64,000 nt of DNA, from positions 62,001-126,000 of the forward strand of contig CALXKN010000002.1 in NCBI GenBank assembly GCA_944388995.1, given 5' to 3'. Position 1 is the stretch's first letter; each line of letters begins with the position of its first letter. This DNA comes from an uncultured Spirochaetota bacterium. GTDB taxonomy: Bacteria > Spirochaetota > Spirochaetia > JAFGXN01. Below the pieces are notes generated by a model, which saw nothing but the letters and a program-made list of their open reading frames with translations, had not been told where the DNA came from and did no database searches. This document shows, piece after piece, positions 9,902-18,868 of the stretch. The position numbers and the translations under genes are program-made.

Positions 9902-11134
9902 ATGAAACGGGGGTTTGTCGTCTTTCTGATTTTTTTTCCGGCGCTGCTCTTTGCGAAGGAATTCCGCTATCGTTTTGAGGCGGGATCGCACTATAAGGCG
10001 CGGTCTGTCGTCCGCGAACAGGTCTTTCTCAACAACCGTCATATTTCCGATTCGGAGATTTTAAACCGATTTTCGGTCCGCGTGACGGAGGTGTTTCCCG
10101 ACGGCAGCGGCGAATCGGAAGCCCGCTACGAGGTGGCGGAAACGGTGCGGCTGCCGGGATCGCCGGTGACTTTGTACGCAGCGGATGAATCGGGCGGAAG
10201 CAAAAGTTACGTTTCGCGGTTCAAACAGGACCGGTTCGGGAGGTTTTCCGAAGATGAGGACGATCTGATGCCGGTTGTCCGCAATGTGCCGCTTTTCCCC
10301 GAACGGGATTTGCGTCCCGGCGATCAGTGGTCGGCGCCCGGCTACGAAATTCACGATTTCCGCGAGGCGTTCGGCCTTTCCGAAGGCTTCCGGTTTGACA
10401 CGCAGGTCACTTATCTGTACAAAGGGGAAACAGAGCGCGGCGGTCTCGTTTTGGATGAAATTGAGGCGGTTTCGTTTGCCTCGTATGTTCCTCCCGTTCT
10501 CCGTTCGGGGCTGCCGAACCGGGTGGTCAGTCAGGTTCGGCAAACGCTGCTGTGGGACAATAATGCGGGGCGGTTGGCTGTCTGTGAGGAATCTTTCGAT
10601 ATTCTGTTCCTGTTTCCCGACGGAGAGACGTGGAATTTCAAAGGCGGCGCCGTCTCGGAAATCATTGAGGTTCTGCCGATGGAGAGGCAGGCGCTGGTGC
10701 GCGATTTGAAGTCAAAACTCGATCCGTCCGGCGTCGATATCCGGGAAAAGGCCGAAGGAATTGCGCTGACGCTGAAAGATTTGCGGTTTTATCCCGATTC
10801 GGACCGGCTTTTGCCGGGGGAAGAGGCGAAAATAGACGAAATTGCGGAGGCGTTAAAACAAATTCCCGGGTTTGATATCAAGGTTGTCGGCCATACCGCC
10901 GAGGCGGGAACGGAAGAGATGCGTCGTGAGCTTTCGCTGGCGCGCGCGGGACGGGTTGCGGAAGCGCTGATCGGGCGGCGGGCGAGAGCGGCCGAAGAAA
11001 TTCTGATCGAAGGGAAAGGATCGGATGAACCGGCCGCGTCCAACGCCACCGAAGAGGGGCGCCGACTTAACCGGCGGGTTGAAATCATCATCGTTGATGA
11101 GTATAATCAGAAAAATGGAAACGGAAATAATTGA
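9902..11134 (+). CDS. OmpA-family peptidoglycan-anchored envelope protein
   Basis: The reading frame begins at 9671, but the signal peptide MKRGFVVFLIFFPALLFA places the start at 9902, giving 410 residues. Residues about 20-290 form a beta-rich region of unknown role. The last ~110 residues are an OmpA C-terminal domain (DLRFYPDSDRLLP, IKVVGHTAEAGT, LSLARAGRVAEAL, RRLNRRVEI), which binds the diaminopimelate or ornithine side chain of peptidoglycan. It therefore probably tethers wall to outer membrane or periplasmic machinery. Its end overlaps the start of proC, so it may be cotranscribed with the proline genes, although no functional link is obvious. Confidence 0.8.
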   Translation: MKRGFVVFLIFFPALLFAKEFRYRFEAGSHYKARSVVREQVFLNNRHISDSEILNRFSVRVTEVFPDGSGESEARYEVAETVRLPGSPVTLYAADESGGSKSYVSRFKQDRFGRFSEDEDDLMPVVRNVPLFPERDLRPGDQWSAPGYEIHDFREAFGLSEGFRFDTQVTYLYKGETERGGLVLDEIEAVSFASYVPPVLRSGLPNRVVSQVRQTLLWDNNAGRLAVCEESFDILFLFPDGETWNFKGGAVSEIIEVLPMERQALVRDLKSKLDPSGVDIREKAEGIALTLKDLRFYPDSDRLLPGEEAKIDEIAEALKQIPGFDIKVVGHTAEAGTEEMRRELSLARAGRVAEALIGRRARAAEEILIEGKGSDEPAASNATEEGRRLNRRVEIIIVDEYNQKNGNGNN

Positions 11135-11921
11135 GAGCGTCGGCTTCATCGGAGCCGGAAATATGGCGTTTGCGCTGGCGAAAGGAATGAAAAACCGTTT
11201 CAGCGGTATCCGGATTTTTTTTACGGATCCGGTCGCGGAACGGATGGAGCTGTTTAAAAGCGAAGCGGACGGAAACGGTGCGTGCGCCTGTGCCGGAGAG
11301 GTTTGCCGGGCGGCGCAAATCGTTTTTATTTGCGTCAAGCCGCAGGCGAAGGAGTCGGTTCTGCCTCTGCTGGCGGCGGCGGAAAAGCCCGTTGTGTCGA
11401 TTATGGCCGGCGTGCCGATTGCCGTTCTGGCGGAGGCTATGCCGAAAGCCGAGATCATCCGCGTGATGCCGAATCTCAACTGCCTGGTCGGCGAGTCGGC
11501 GTCGGCGTTCAGCTGCGCGCCTTCCGTGACGCCGGCGCACCGCGAAACCGTGCGCCGGCTTTTATCCGCATCGGGAACAGCAACGGAAGTCGAAGAACCG
11601 CTTCTTGATGCGGTCACCGGACTGAGCGGTTCGGGGCCGGCATTTGCGGCCCGGCTGATGGCGTATTTTATCCGGGCGGGGGAAGAGGCCGGGCTTTCCC
11701 GCGAAACGGCGGTCGGACTGACCCGTCAGACCTTTCTCGGAACCGTCCGGTTTTTAAACGAGACCGGAACCGATGAAGAGACGCTCATTGAACGGGTTTC
11801 TTCTCCCGGGGGAACGACCGTCGCCGGCCGGCGGGTTTTGGAATCATCCGAAGCGGAGGGCATCATCCGCGGTACAGTGGCGGCCGCCGTTGAGCGCAGC
11901 CGCGAATTGGGGAAAATGTGA
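11115..11921 (+). CDS. proC: pyrroline-5-carboxylate reductase
   Basis: It reduces 1-pyrroline-5-carboxylate to proline with NAD(P)H, the last step of proline synthesis. The N-terminus V-G-F-I-G-A-G-N-M-A-F is the dinucleotide-binding fold, and the C-terminal signature (G-L-S-G-S-G-P-A-F, S-P-G-G-T-T-V-A-G) is specific to ProC. The length of about 268 residues is normal. Starts at 11097 or 11115 are both possible, as neither has a strong ribosome-binding site; both overlap the end of the OmpA-like gene. The stop TGA shares its last base with the proA ATG, which indicates translational coupling. Confidence 0.95.
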   Translation: METEIIESVGFIGAGNMAFALAKGMKNRFSGIRIFFTDPVAERMELFKSEADGNGACACAGEVCRAAQIVFICVKPQAKESVLPLLAAAEKPVVSIMAGVPIAVLAEAMPKAEIIRVMPNLNCLVGESASAFSCAPSVTPAHRETVRRLLSASGTATEVEEPLLDAVTGLSGSGPAFAARLMAYFIRAGEEAGLSRETAVGLTRQTFLGTVRFLNETGTDEETLIERVSSPGGTTVAGRRVLESSEAEGIIRGTVAAAVERSRELGKM

Positions 11922-13195
11922 TGGAACAGACCGTTAAAGCGGCCAAAGAAGCGTCTCTGCGTTCGGCCGTTATCGAAACCGAAGTCAAAAACCGCGCGCT
12001 TTTGAATATTGCCGAAGCGCTGAAGGCGCATCGGGAGGAAATCGAGGCGGCCAACCGGGAAGATTTGAAACGCGCGGCGGAGTCGGATTTACCTGCGTCT
12101 TTGGCCGACCGCCTGCGTTTGGATTCGCACAAAATCGATTCCCTGACTGACGGACTGAAAGCGCTTTCCGAATTGCCCGATCCCGTCGGAAAGATCCGGC
12201 TGCGCCGCGAACTGGATGAAAATCTGGTTTTGGAACAGGTGACCGTACCGATTGGCGTCATCGGCGTTGTTTTTGAGGCGCGGCCGGAGGCGTTTGTCCA
12301 GATTGCGGCGCTTTGTGTCAAATCAGGGAATGCCGTCATTCTCAAGGGCGGTAAAGAGGCCGCGTCGACTGCCGCTGTTTTGAACGGAGTCGTTTCATCT
12401 TCGATAACGGCGGCCGACAGCCGTTTCCGGAATGCCGTACAGATGATTTCTTCGCGGTCCGAGGTTGACGAACTGCTGCGCTATGATCAGTACATCGATT
12501 TAATGATTCCTCGAGGCTCAAACCGGCTGGTCCGTTACGTCAGGGAACACACGCGTATTCCCGTTCTCGGCCATGCCGACGGATTGTGCCACACCTACGT
12601 CGACGCCGGAGCTGATTTGAAAAAAGCTCTGCGGGTGACAGCCGACGCCAAGTGTCAGTATGCGGCGGCCTGCAACGCGACGGAAACGCTGTTGGTTCAC
12701 CGTTCGGTTGCGCGCGCTTTTTTACCCGAACTGAAAAGGGCTTTGGACGGACGCGTCGAACTGCGCGGTTGTCCGGAAACGCTTCAGATTATCGATATAG
12801 CCGCGGCTTGCGATACCGATTGGGACGAAGAGTACAACGATTTGATTTTGTCGGTCAAGGTCGTCGGATCGGCTGAAGAGGCGGTTGCATTCATTAATGA
12901 ACACGGCAGCCGCCATACGGATGCGGTTTTGACGGAAAATGCGGAGACGGCAGAGTTTTTCCTGCGGAATGTCGATTCGGCTTCGGTTTACGTCAACTGT
13001 TCCACACGATTTGCCGACGGCTACCGCTACGGATTCGGCGCCGAAGTCGGTATTTCGACAAGCAAAATTCACGCCCGCGGACCGGTCGGTCTGGAAGGGC
13101 TGACCATTTACAAATATCTGCTTCGCGGAACCGGGCAAATTGTCGAAGATTACGTTTCCGGCAAATCACGGTTTCATTACAAGGATTTGACATGA
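11921..13195 (+). CDS. proA: gamma-glutamyl phosphate reductase
   Basis: ProA is an NADPH-dependent aldehyde-dehydrogenase-fold enzyme that turns gamma-glutamyl phosphate into glutamate semialdehyde, the second step of proline synthesis. Recognisable parts are GVIGVVFEARPEA, LKGGKEA, the nucleophilic cysteine region KCQYAAACNATETLLV, and the C-terminal RFADGYRYGFGAEVGIST. The ATG at 11921 overlaps the proC stop by one base and is preceded by GGGGA; a GTG at 11918 is less likely. It overlaps proB by 4 bp (ATGA). The order proC-proA-proB puts the whole pathway from glutamate to proline in one transcript. Confidence 0.96.
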   Translation: MEQTVKAAKEASLRSAVIETEVKNRALLNIAEALKAHREEIEAANREDLKRAAESDLPASLADRLRLDSHKIDSLTDGLKALSELPDPVGKIRLRRELDENLVLEQVTVPIGVIGVVFEARPEAFVQIAALCVKSGNAVILKGGKEAASTAAVLNGVVSSSITAADSRFRNAVQMISSRSEVDELLRYDQYIDLMIPRGSNRLVRYVREHTRIPVLGHADGLCHTYVDAGADLKKALRVTADAKCQYAAACNATETLLVHRSVARAFLPELKRALDGRVELRGCPETLQIIDIAAACDTDWDEEYNDLILSVKVVGSAEEAVAFINEHGSRHTDAVLTENAETAEFFLRNVDSASVYVNCSTRFADGYRYGFGAEVGISTSKIHARGPVGLEGLTIYKYLLRGTGQIVEDYVSGKSRFHYKDLT

Positions 13196-13965
13196 GAATT
13201 TTAATCAAAATCGGCAGCGCTCTCATCAGCAAAAATCATAAAATCGATTATTCGTGGCTGGCTGTCAAAATTCAGCAGATGGCGGCTCTTCAAAAGGCGG
13301 GAAACTCAATCGTCTTAGTAACCTCCGGAGCCGTTGCGGCAGGAATGGAGATCAACGGTTTGCAGGAACGTCCGCAAGAGGTACTGCGTCTTCAAATGCT
13401 TTCGGGGCAGGGGCAGGTGAAGCTGATTCGCTTTTATCAGGCTCAATTTGATATTCATAATGTACCGATCGGACAGGTTTTGCTGACGCATCACAATTTC
13501 GACAAAGAAAAAGAGCTGAAGTGCATCGTTTCAATTATCGATGCCTACTGCCGCGCCGGCGTGATTCCCGTTATTAACGAGAACGACATGGTCAGTAAAG
13601 ACGAATTGTCGGATAAAGAGAGAATTTTTACAGACAACGATATTCTGACGGCGTTGGTCGGAAAAAACATCGGCGCTGATCTGACGGTCATTTTAACCGA
13701 CGTTGACGGTTTGTATACGGCCGATCCGAAAAGCGGCGGCGGTGAGATTGTCAGAGACGTCAAAACGGTGACCGACGATATTTTTAAAATGGCGACGAAA
13801 AAAACCAATGCGCTCGGTTTGGGCGGAATGTATTCGAAAGTCCAGGCTGCTGCCGTTTTAAACGAAGCCGGCATCGATACGATTGTGGCCAACGGAAAGT
13901 ATGCGCTGATCGATATTCTGGAAGGAAAATCGCCGCGCACGTTTTTCCATAAAGTGCAGCCGTAA
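13192..13965 (+). CDS. proB: glutamate 5-kinase (short form without PUA domain)
   Basis: ProB phosphorylates glutamate to gamma-glutamyl phosphate, the feedback-controlled first step of proline synthesis. The amino-acid-kinase fold is clear: ILIKIGSALIS at the start, VTSGAVAAGM, INENDMVS, FTDNDILTALVG and LTDVDGLYT. At 257 residues it stops after the kinase domain and lacks the C-terminal PUA domain found in many bacterial ProB proteins; shorter forms are known in several lineages. Its ATG overlaps the proA stop. It is convergent with the GH97 gene, 21 bp away, with no obvious hairpin between them. Confidence 0.95.
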   Translation: MRILIKIGSALISKNHKIDYSWLAVKIQQMAALQKAGNSIVLVTSGAVAAGMEINGLQERPQEVLRLQMLSGQGQVKLIRFYQAQFDIHNVPIGQVLLTHHNFDKEKELKCIVSIIDAYCRAGVIPVINENDMVSKDELSDKERIFTDNDILTALVGKNIGADLTVILTDVDGLYTADPKSGGGEIVRDVKTVTDDIFKMATKKTNALGLGGMYSKVQAAAVLNEAGIDTIVANGKYALIDILEGKSPRTFFHKVQP

Positions 13966-13986
13966 TCTGTTTTGCCGGTTTTTCCG

Positions 13987-15948
13987 TTATCGGATAAGCG
14001 CTGTAAATCCGCCGTTTTTATCCATTGTGACAGTCAGAACAGGTGTGTCTGCGGCCGGCAGTGTCTGCGTTTTCAGCAAATCTGCCCGTTTCCCGTCTTC
14101 GACGACGATTATTTCCGTTTTTCCTTCGCCGGTAAACTGTTTCCACTCAACTGAAACGGTTTTCTTTTCGGGCAGGGCGTTGAAACCGGCAAGAAACCAC
14201 CGGTTTCCTTTTCTGCGAGCGACAACGGCGTGTGTGTCGGGATCGCCTTCAATCAGAACAGACTCATCCCAGTCGGCAGGAATTTCTTCCATCATGATTC
14301 TGACTTCCGGATAGAGTGCAAATATTTTTTGGTATCCGGCGTCCGGATCGTGGACGGTGTCGGCATAATGGACAATTCCCGACTCGAACATTACGGCCTG
14401 CGCCAGCGAATGACCGTAGGTAGCGCCTGAAGATAAGTAGTACGGTTCGAAAATAACCGGAGTGTAGTCCATTGAGGCGGTTACGTTGCGGGTAAAAACA
14501 AAATAGAGATTTTCGTCGGCGTGGGGTCCTGCGTCGATTCCGAAATGGTATTGTTCGCCGCCGAAGACGGCCTCCGATGTCATTAAGTTCGGAAAACGCC
14601 GTTCCCAGCCTTTCGGCAGTGCGCAGCCGTGAAAGTTGATCATCAGTTTTGCTTCGGCGGCGTCTTTCAGAATATCCATATAGTAACGGATCATGTCTTG
14701 CTTTTCGGAGTGGAAAAAATCGATTTTCAGTCCTTTGATACCGATTTCTGACAGTTTTTTCATTTCGGCGCGGCGGATTTCTCTGTCAGTCATTTTGTTT
14801 CGGGGCGCTTCCGTGACCGAATTGTGTTTTCCTCCCGAATTGTACCACAGCCAGATTCCGACATTTCCGGCGGCGTCAACCAGCTCTTTGACTTTCTTAT
14901 AAGGATTGATGCCCCATGTGTTCCAGTTGGCGTCGACAAGCGAGTATTCCCACCCCAGGCGGGCGGCTTCGGCAGCTGATTTCAATTCTCTTTTAAATCC
15001 GGAGCGATAGCGGATGTTGTGATAATGGCCCCAATTCCAAGCGCTGCGTCCCGGCTTTACCCATCCGGGATAAATTCCGTTGAAAATCGGATCCAGCGGA
15101 GCGGAAACGTCAGTCACTAACGTGCTTCCGAAGACAGTGGTCAAGTCTCCGGCAATCAGAACCCGCCATGGAGAGGAAAATGCACCGGAAACGGACGGAT
15201 AAACGTTTCCATAACCTTTTGCGTCACCATCGGCCGGGAAGCGGACCCGGTACAAGCCGTTGTCACACTTCGATTCGAGACGGATACCGCAGTAGTTTTC
15301 ACGGACGTCGGCATCGGCAATCAGAAGAAAACGTCCGGCCGCAGGTTCGAACAGCGCCGGCAGACACCATCCGTTGTTTGTCCGGATTTTATCGGCCGAT
15401 GTTCCCGAGATTACGTGCGAGTACGGTTTTTCGTATGCCGGCGCGCCGCCGAGAGGTTTATCGTATGTCTGCATCCAGGCGCGGACGCCCGGCTTGATTT
15501 TGAATGCGGTATTTTCTTTTGTAATTGTTGTATCGCCCCAATTTCCGGAGTAACGGAACGCCGCCCCGTCGGGATAAACCTGTACTTCTGTGTGAAGTAA
15601 AATTCCCTCGGGCGAAGAGAACGTCAGTGTCATTGAATTGCCTCTGTTCTCGTAATGCGACTTTTTCCCGTGATTGATAAAATATGACTGAAACGTTTCG
15701 CACCGGCTTTGTGATACGAATGAAAGATTCCGGCTTAAATCGGCTGTTTGTGTCTGAATGCCGAGTGGCGACGGTTCGACATAAACGGTTTGGCTGTCAA
15801 AAAAGCGGTAGGAAAGCTGTCCGTCTGCCAGCGAAATTTCGAATGTCAGAGATTGCGTCGGATCGGAAACACTCCATGTTTGAACGGCGGCGGAAAGTAT
15901 GGCTGCCGGTAAAAGCAAAAAAGGAAAAACCAAAGAAATCGTTTTCAT
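13987..15948 (-). CDS. exported glycoside hydrolase family 97 enzyme (alpha-glucosidase/alpha-galactosidase type)
   Basis: Signal peptide MKTISLVFPFLLLPAAILS; start at 15948, supported by GAGGT upstream, not the earlier ATG at 15972. The remaining ~630 residues follow the GH97 plan: an N-terminal beta-sandwich (to about 270), a TIM barrel with YSLVDANWNTWG, GIWLWYNSGGKHN, GIKGLKIDFFHSEKQ and MTSEAVFGGEQYHF, and a C-terminal beta domain. The Asp in K-I-D-F-F sits where the retaining GH97 subgroup has its nucleophile, which would favour an alpha-galactosidase-like mechanism, though the assignment needs an alignment. It probably releases alpha-linked hexoses in the periplasm and feeds the sugar genes nearby. 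It is divergent from gdhA. Confidence 0.88.
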   Translation of the reverse strand: MKTISLVFPFLLLPAAILSAAVQTWSVSDPTQSLTFEISLADGQLSYRFFDSQTVYVEPSPLGIQTQTADLSRNLSFVSQSRCETFQSYFINHGKKSHYENRGNSMTLTFSSPEGILLHTEVQVYPDGAAFRYSGNWGDTTITKENTAFKIKPGVRAWMQTYDKPLGGAPAYEKPYSHVISGTSADKIRTNNGWCLPALFEPAAGRFLLIADADVRENYCGIRLESKCDNGLYRVRFPADGDAKGYGNVYPSVSGAFSSPWRVLIAGDLTTVFGSTLVTDVSAPLDPIFNGIYPGWVKPGRSAWNWGHYHNIRYRSGFKRELKSAAEAARLGWEYSLVDANWNTWGINPYKKVKELVDAAGNVGIWLWYNSGGKHNSVTEAPRNKMTDREIRRAEMKKLSEIGIKGLKIDFFHSEKQDMIRYYMDILKDAAEAKLMINFHGCALPKGWERRFPNLMTSEAVFGGEQYHFGIDAGPHADENLYFVFTRNVTASMDYTPVIFEPYYLSSGATYGHSLAQAVMFESGIVHYADTVHDPDAGYQKIFALYPEVRIMMEEIPADWDESVLIEGDPDTHAVVARRKGNRWFLAGFNALPEKKTVSVEWKQFTGEGKTEIIVVEDGKRADLLKTQTLPAADTPVLTVTMDKNGGFTALIR

Positions 15949-16021
15949 AAAAACCTCACTATATTTTATCATAGTTTCTTAAAAAAATAAAATAAAAAAT
16001 TCGCAGCCAAGCTTCGGATGC

Positions 16022-16050
16022 TTGTTATTTTAAGTGATTTTTGGTATAGT
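16022..16050 (+). promoter_or_regulatory. sigma70-type promoter of gdhA
   Basis: TTGTTA (16022-16027), 17-base spacer, TATAGT (16045-16050). A ribosome-binding AGGAG follows at 16061-16065. Confidence 0.65.
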
Positions 16051-16074
16051 GAACCAAGAGAGGAGAATCGTTAA

Positions 16075-17430
<1,356 letters not shown>

Positions 17431-17450
17431 GGCGTTAAAAAAGTGTTTCG

Positions 17451-17478
17451 GGAAGAGGTTCCGCCTCTTCCTTTTTTT
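17451..17478 (+). terminator. rho-independent terminator of gdhA
   Basis: GGAAGAGG-TTCCG-CCTCTTCC followed by seven T residues; 8-bp perfect stem. Confidence 0.92.
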
Positions 17479-17540
17479 ATGGAAAAGAATCAGAAAAATT
17501 CATTTCGTTCATAAAAATCAAAAAAAAAGAAAAAAATGTT

Positions 17541-17568
17541 TTGAAAAAAACGGTTTCCGTGATAAAAT
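17541..17568 (+). promoter_or_regulatory. promoter of the lipoprotein/LysM pair
   Basis: TTGAAA (17541-17546), 16-base spacer, TAAAAT (17563-17568), inside an A-rich stretch. The downstream gene starts at 17601 with an upstream GGAGG. Confidence 0.55.
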
Positions 17569-17600
17569 CTAATGTAAAAATTTTTTACGGAGGATTTTTT

Positions 17601-18041
17601 ATGTTGAAACGATTACCGTTTTTCTTGCTGATTCTGGTTGCTCTGTTTTCGTGTAAGACGAAGCCGACGGAAGAAGAGATCGCGGCTGCCGACGACATGA
17701 GGGCGCAGGCGGTTGAAGCGCAGGAGAAGGCGCTGTCTGTCGGAGCGGATCAAAAAGCAGCCGATTTATGGCAGCAGGGCGTCGATGCGTTGGCGGCGGG
17801 AGACGAGGCTGCGGCGGCGGAAGATTACGCTTTGGCGCTGCAGAAATTTACGGAAGCCAGGGACGCCTTTTTGCAGGCTTATGACCTGTGCGGCGGTTCG
17901 CGCTATGCGGAAGCTTTGGAAGCCTTAAAGCGTGCGGAGGCGGCCATTGCCGAAAATGACGAGGCCATCCGCGCGGGAGATGAAGAAAGAGCCCAGTTAG
18001 ACGCCGAAGCGCAGCAAATGCAGGCGGGAGGTGACGAATGA
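17601..18041 (+). CDS. small helical-repeat lipoprotein
   Basis: MLKRLPFFLLILVALFSC is a lipoprotein signal with lipobox A-L-F-S-C. The mature ~128 residues are almost wholly alpha-helical, very rich in Ala, Glu and Asp, and have a TPR-like periodicity (ADLWQQGVDALAAGDEAAAAEDYALALQKF). The start at 17601 has GGAGG eight bases upstream. The stop overlaps the ATG of the next gene, so the two are coupled. It is probably a periplasm-facing scaffold anchored to a membrane; specific function unknown. Confidence 0.7.
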   Translation: MLKRLPFFLLILVALFSCKTKPTEEEIAAADDMRAQAVEAQEKALSVGADQKAADLWQQGVDALAAGDEAAAAEDYALALQKFTEARDAFLQAYDLCGGSRYAEALEALKRAEAAIAENDEAIRAGDEERAQLDAEAQQMQAGGDE

Positions 18042-18736
18042 TGAAGAAAGCGGGTTTTTTATTGGCATTCGGAATTCTTTCCGTCGGGGCGTTTGCGCAG
18101 AACTTACAGGACAATGAATTTTACCGGAAATCGGTGGAACTGAAGGAGAAGGCGCGGGTTGAGCTGGAAAACGGAAACTACGAGCAGTCGATTCAGTATT
18201 CGCTCGAATCCGCCGAACAGTCGCGGCTTTCCCTCGAATACATCGAAAAAATGAAGTTGATTTACCGCGCAAACAGCAAGGTCAAAATGGCCGGATACCG
18301 TATCGATTACGCCAAACGGATTAAGCTGGCTGATTTCGATAAGGATCTGTTCGATTCGGCGTCGGCCGGATATGCGGCGGCGGCGGCGGCTTTCGAAGCG
18401 GAAGATTATCAGACGGCAATCGACGAAGCCGATAAGGTCATCAAGGCTTTGGCCGATATCCGCCGTCTGTACAAACCGAGCGAAGAGTCCGAACCTCAGC
18501 CCGCGGCGGCAGGTTCCTTTGTTCAGTACTACATTGTCAAACTGGTTCCCGAGCTCCGCGACTGCCTTTGGAGAATCGCCGGAAAGAAAGAAGTTTACGG
18601 CGATCCGTACAAATGGACGGTTCTCTGGGAGGCCAACAAGGATACGTTGAAGTCGGATTCGCCGCATTTGATTTACCCCGGGGAAAAATTGTACATCCCG
18701 TCGGTTGACGGTGAAAAAAGAGAGGGAACGCTTTGA
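18038..18736 (+). CDS. exported helical protein with C-terminal LysM-like domain
   Basis: The signal peptide is MMKKAGFLLAFGILSVGAFA. Residues 25-150 are helical and resemble tetratricopeptide-type repeats (YEQSIQYSLESAEQSR, YQTAIDEADKVIKALAD). The last ~60 residues look like LysM: YYIVKLVPELRDCLWRIAG, then PYKWTVLWEANKD, then LIYPGEKLYIP, matching the usual W-x-IA, N and I-x-PGQ-x-L-x-IP pattern, though spread by an insert. LysM binds the glycan of peptidoglycan, so this is probably a wall-bound periplasmic partner of the upstream lipoprotein. The GGAGGT at about 18027 serves either ATG, 18038 or 18041. Confidence 0.72.
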   Translation: MMKKAGFLLAFGILSVGAFAQNLQDNEFYRKSVELKEKARVELENGNYEQSIQYSLESAEQSRLSLEYIEKMKLIYRANSKVKMAGYRIDYAKRIKLADFDKDLFDSASAGYAAAAAAFEAEDYQTAIDEADKVIKALADIRRLYKPSEESEPQPAAAGSFVQYYIVKLVPELRDCLWRIAGKKEVYGDPYKWTVLWEANKDTLKSDSPHLIYPGEKLYIPSVDGEKREGTL

Positions 18737-18753
18737 TAGGCGTTTAACAACTG

Positions 18754-18784
18754 ACCGCTCTGTTGAAACGGAGCGGTTTTTTTT
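18754..18784 (+). terminator. rho-independent terminator after the LysM gene
   Basis: ACCGCTC ... GAGCGGT stem followed by a run of T residues; ends the lipoprotein/LysM unit. Confidence 0.88.
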
Positions 18785-18809
18785 ATCTGTATTTTCGAAA
18801 ATTAAAAAG

Positions 18810-18838
18810 TTGACAGAAGTTTGCCGGTGCCTTATAAT
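18810..18838 (+). promoter_or_regulatory. full-consensus sigma70 promoter of lacZ
   Basis: TTGACA (18810-18815), 17-base spacer, TATAAT (18833-18838). A perfect match on both boxes, followed by AAGGAG before the ATG at 18869. Confidence 0.88.
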
Positions 18839-18868
18839 TAAATCATCATATTATTTAAGGAGATTTTT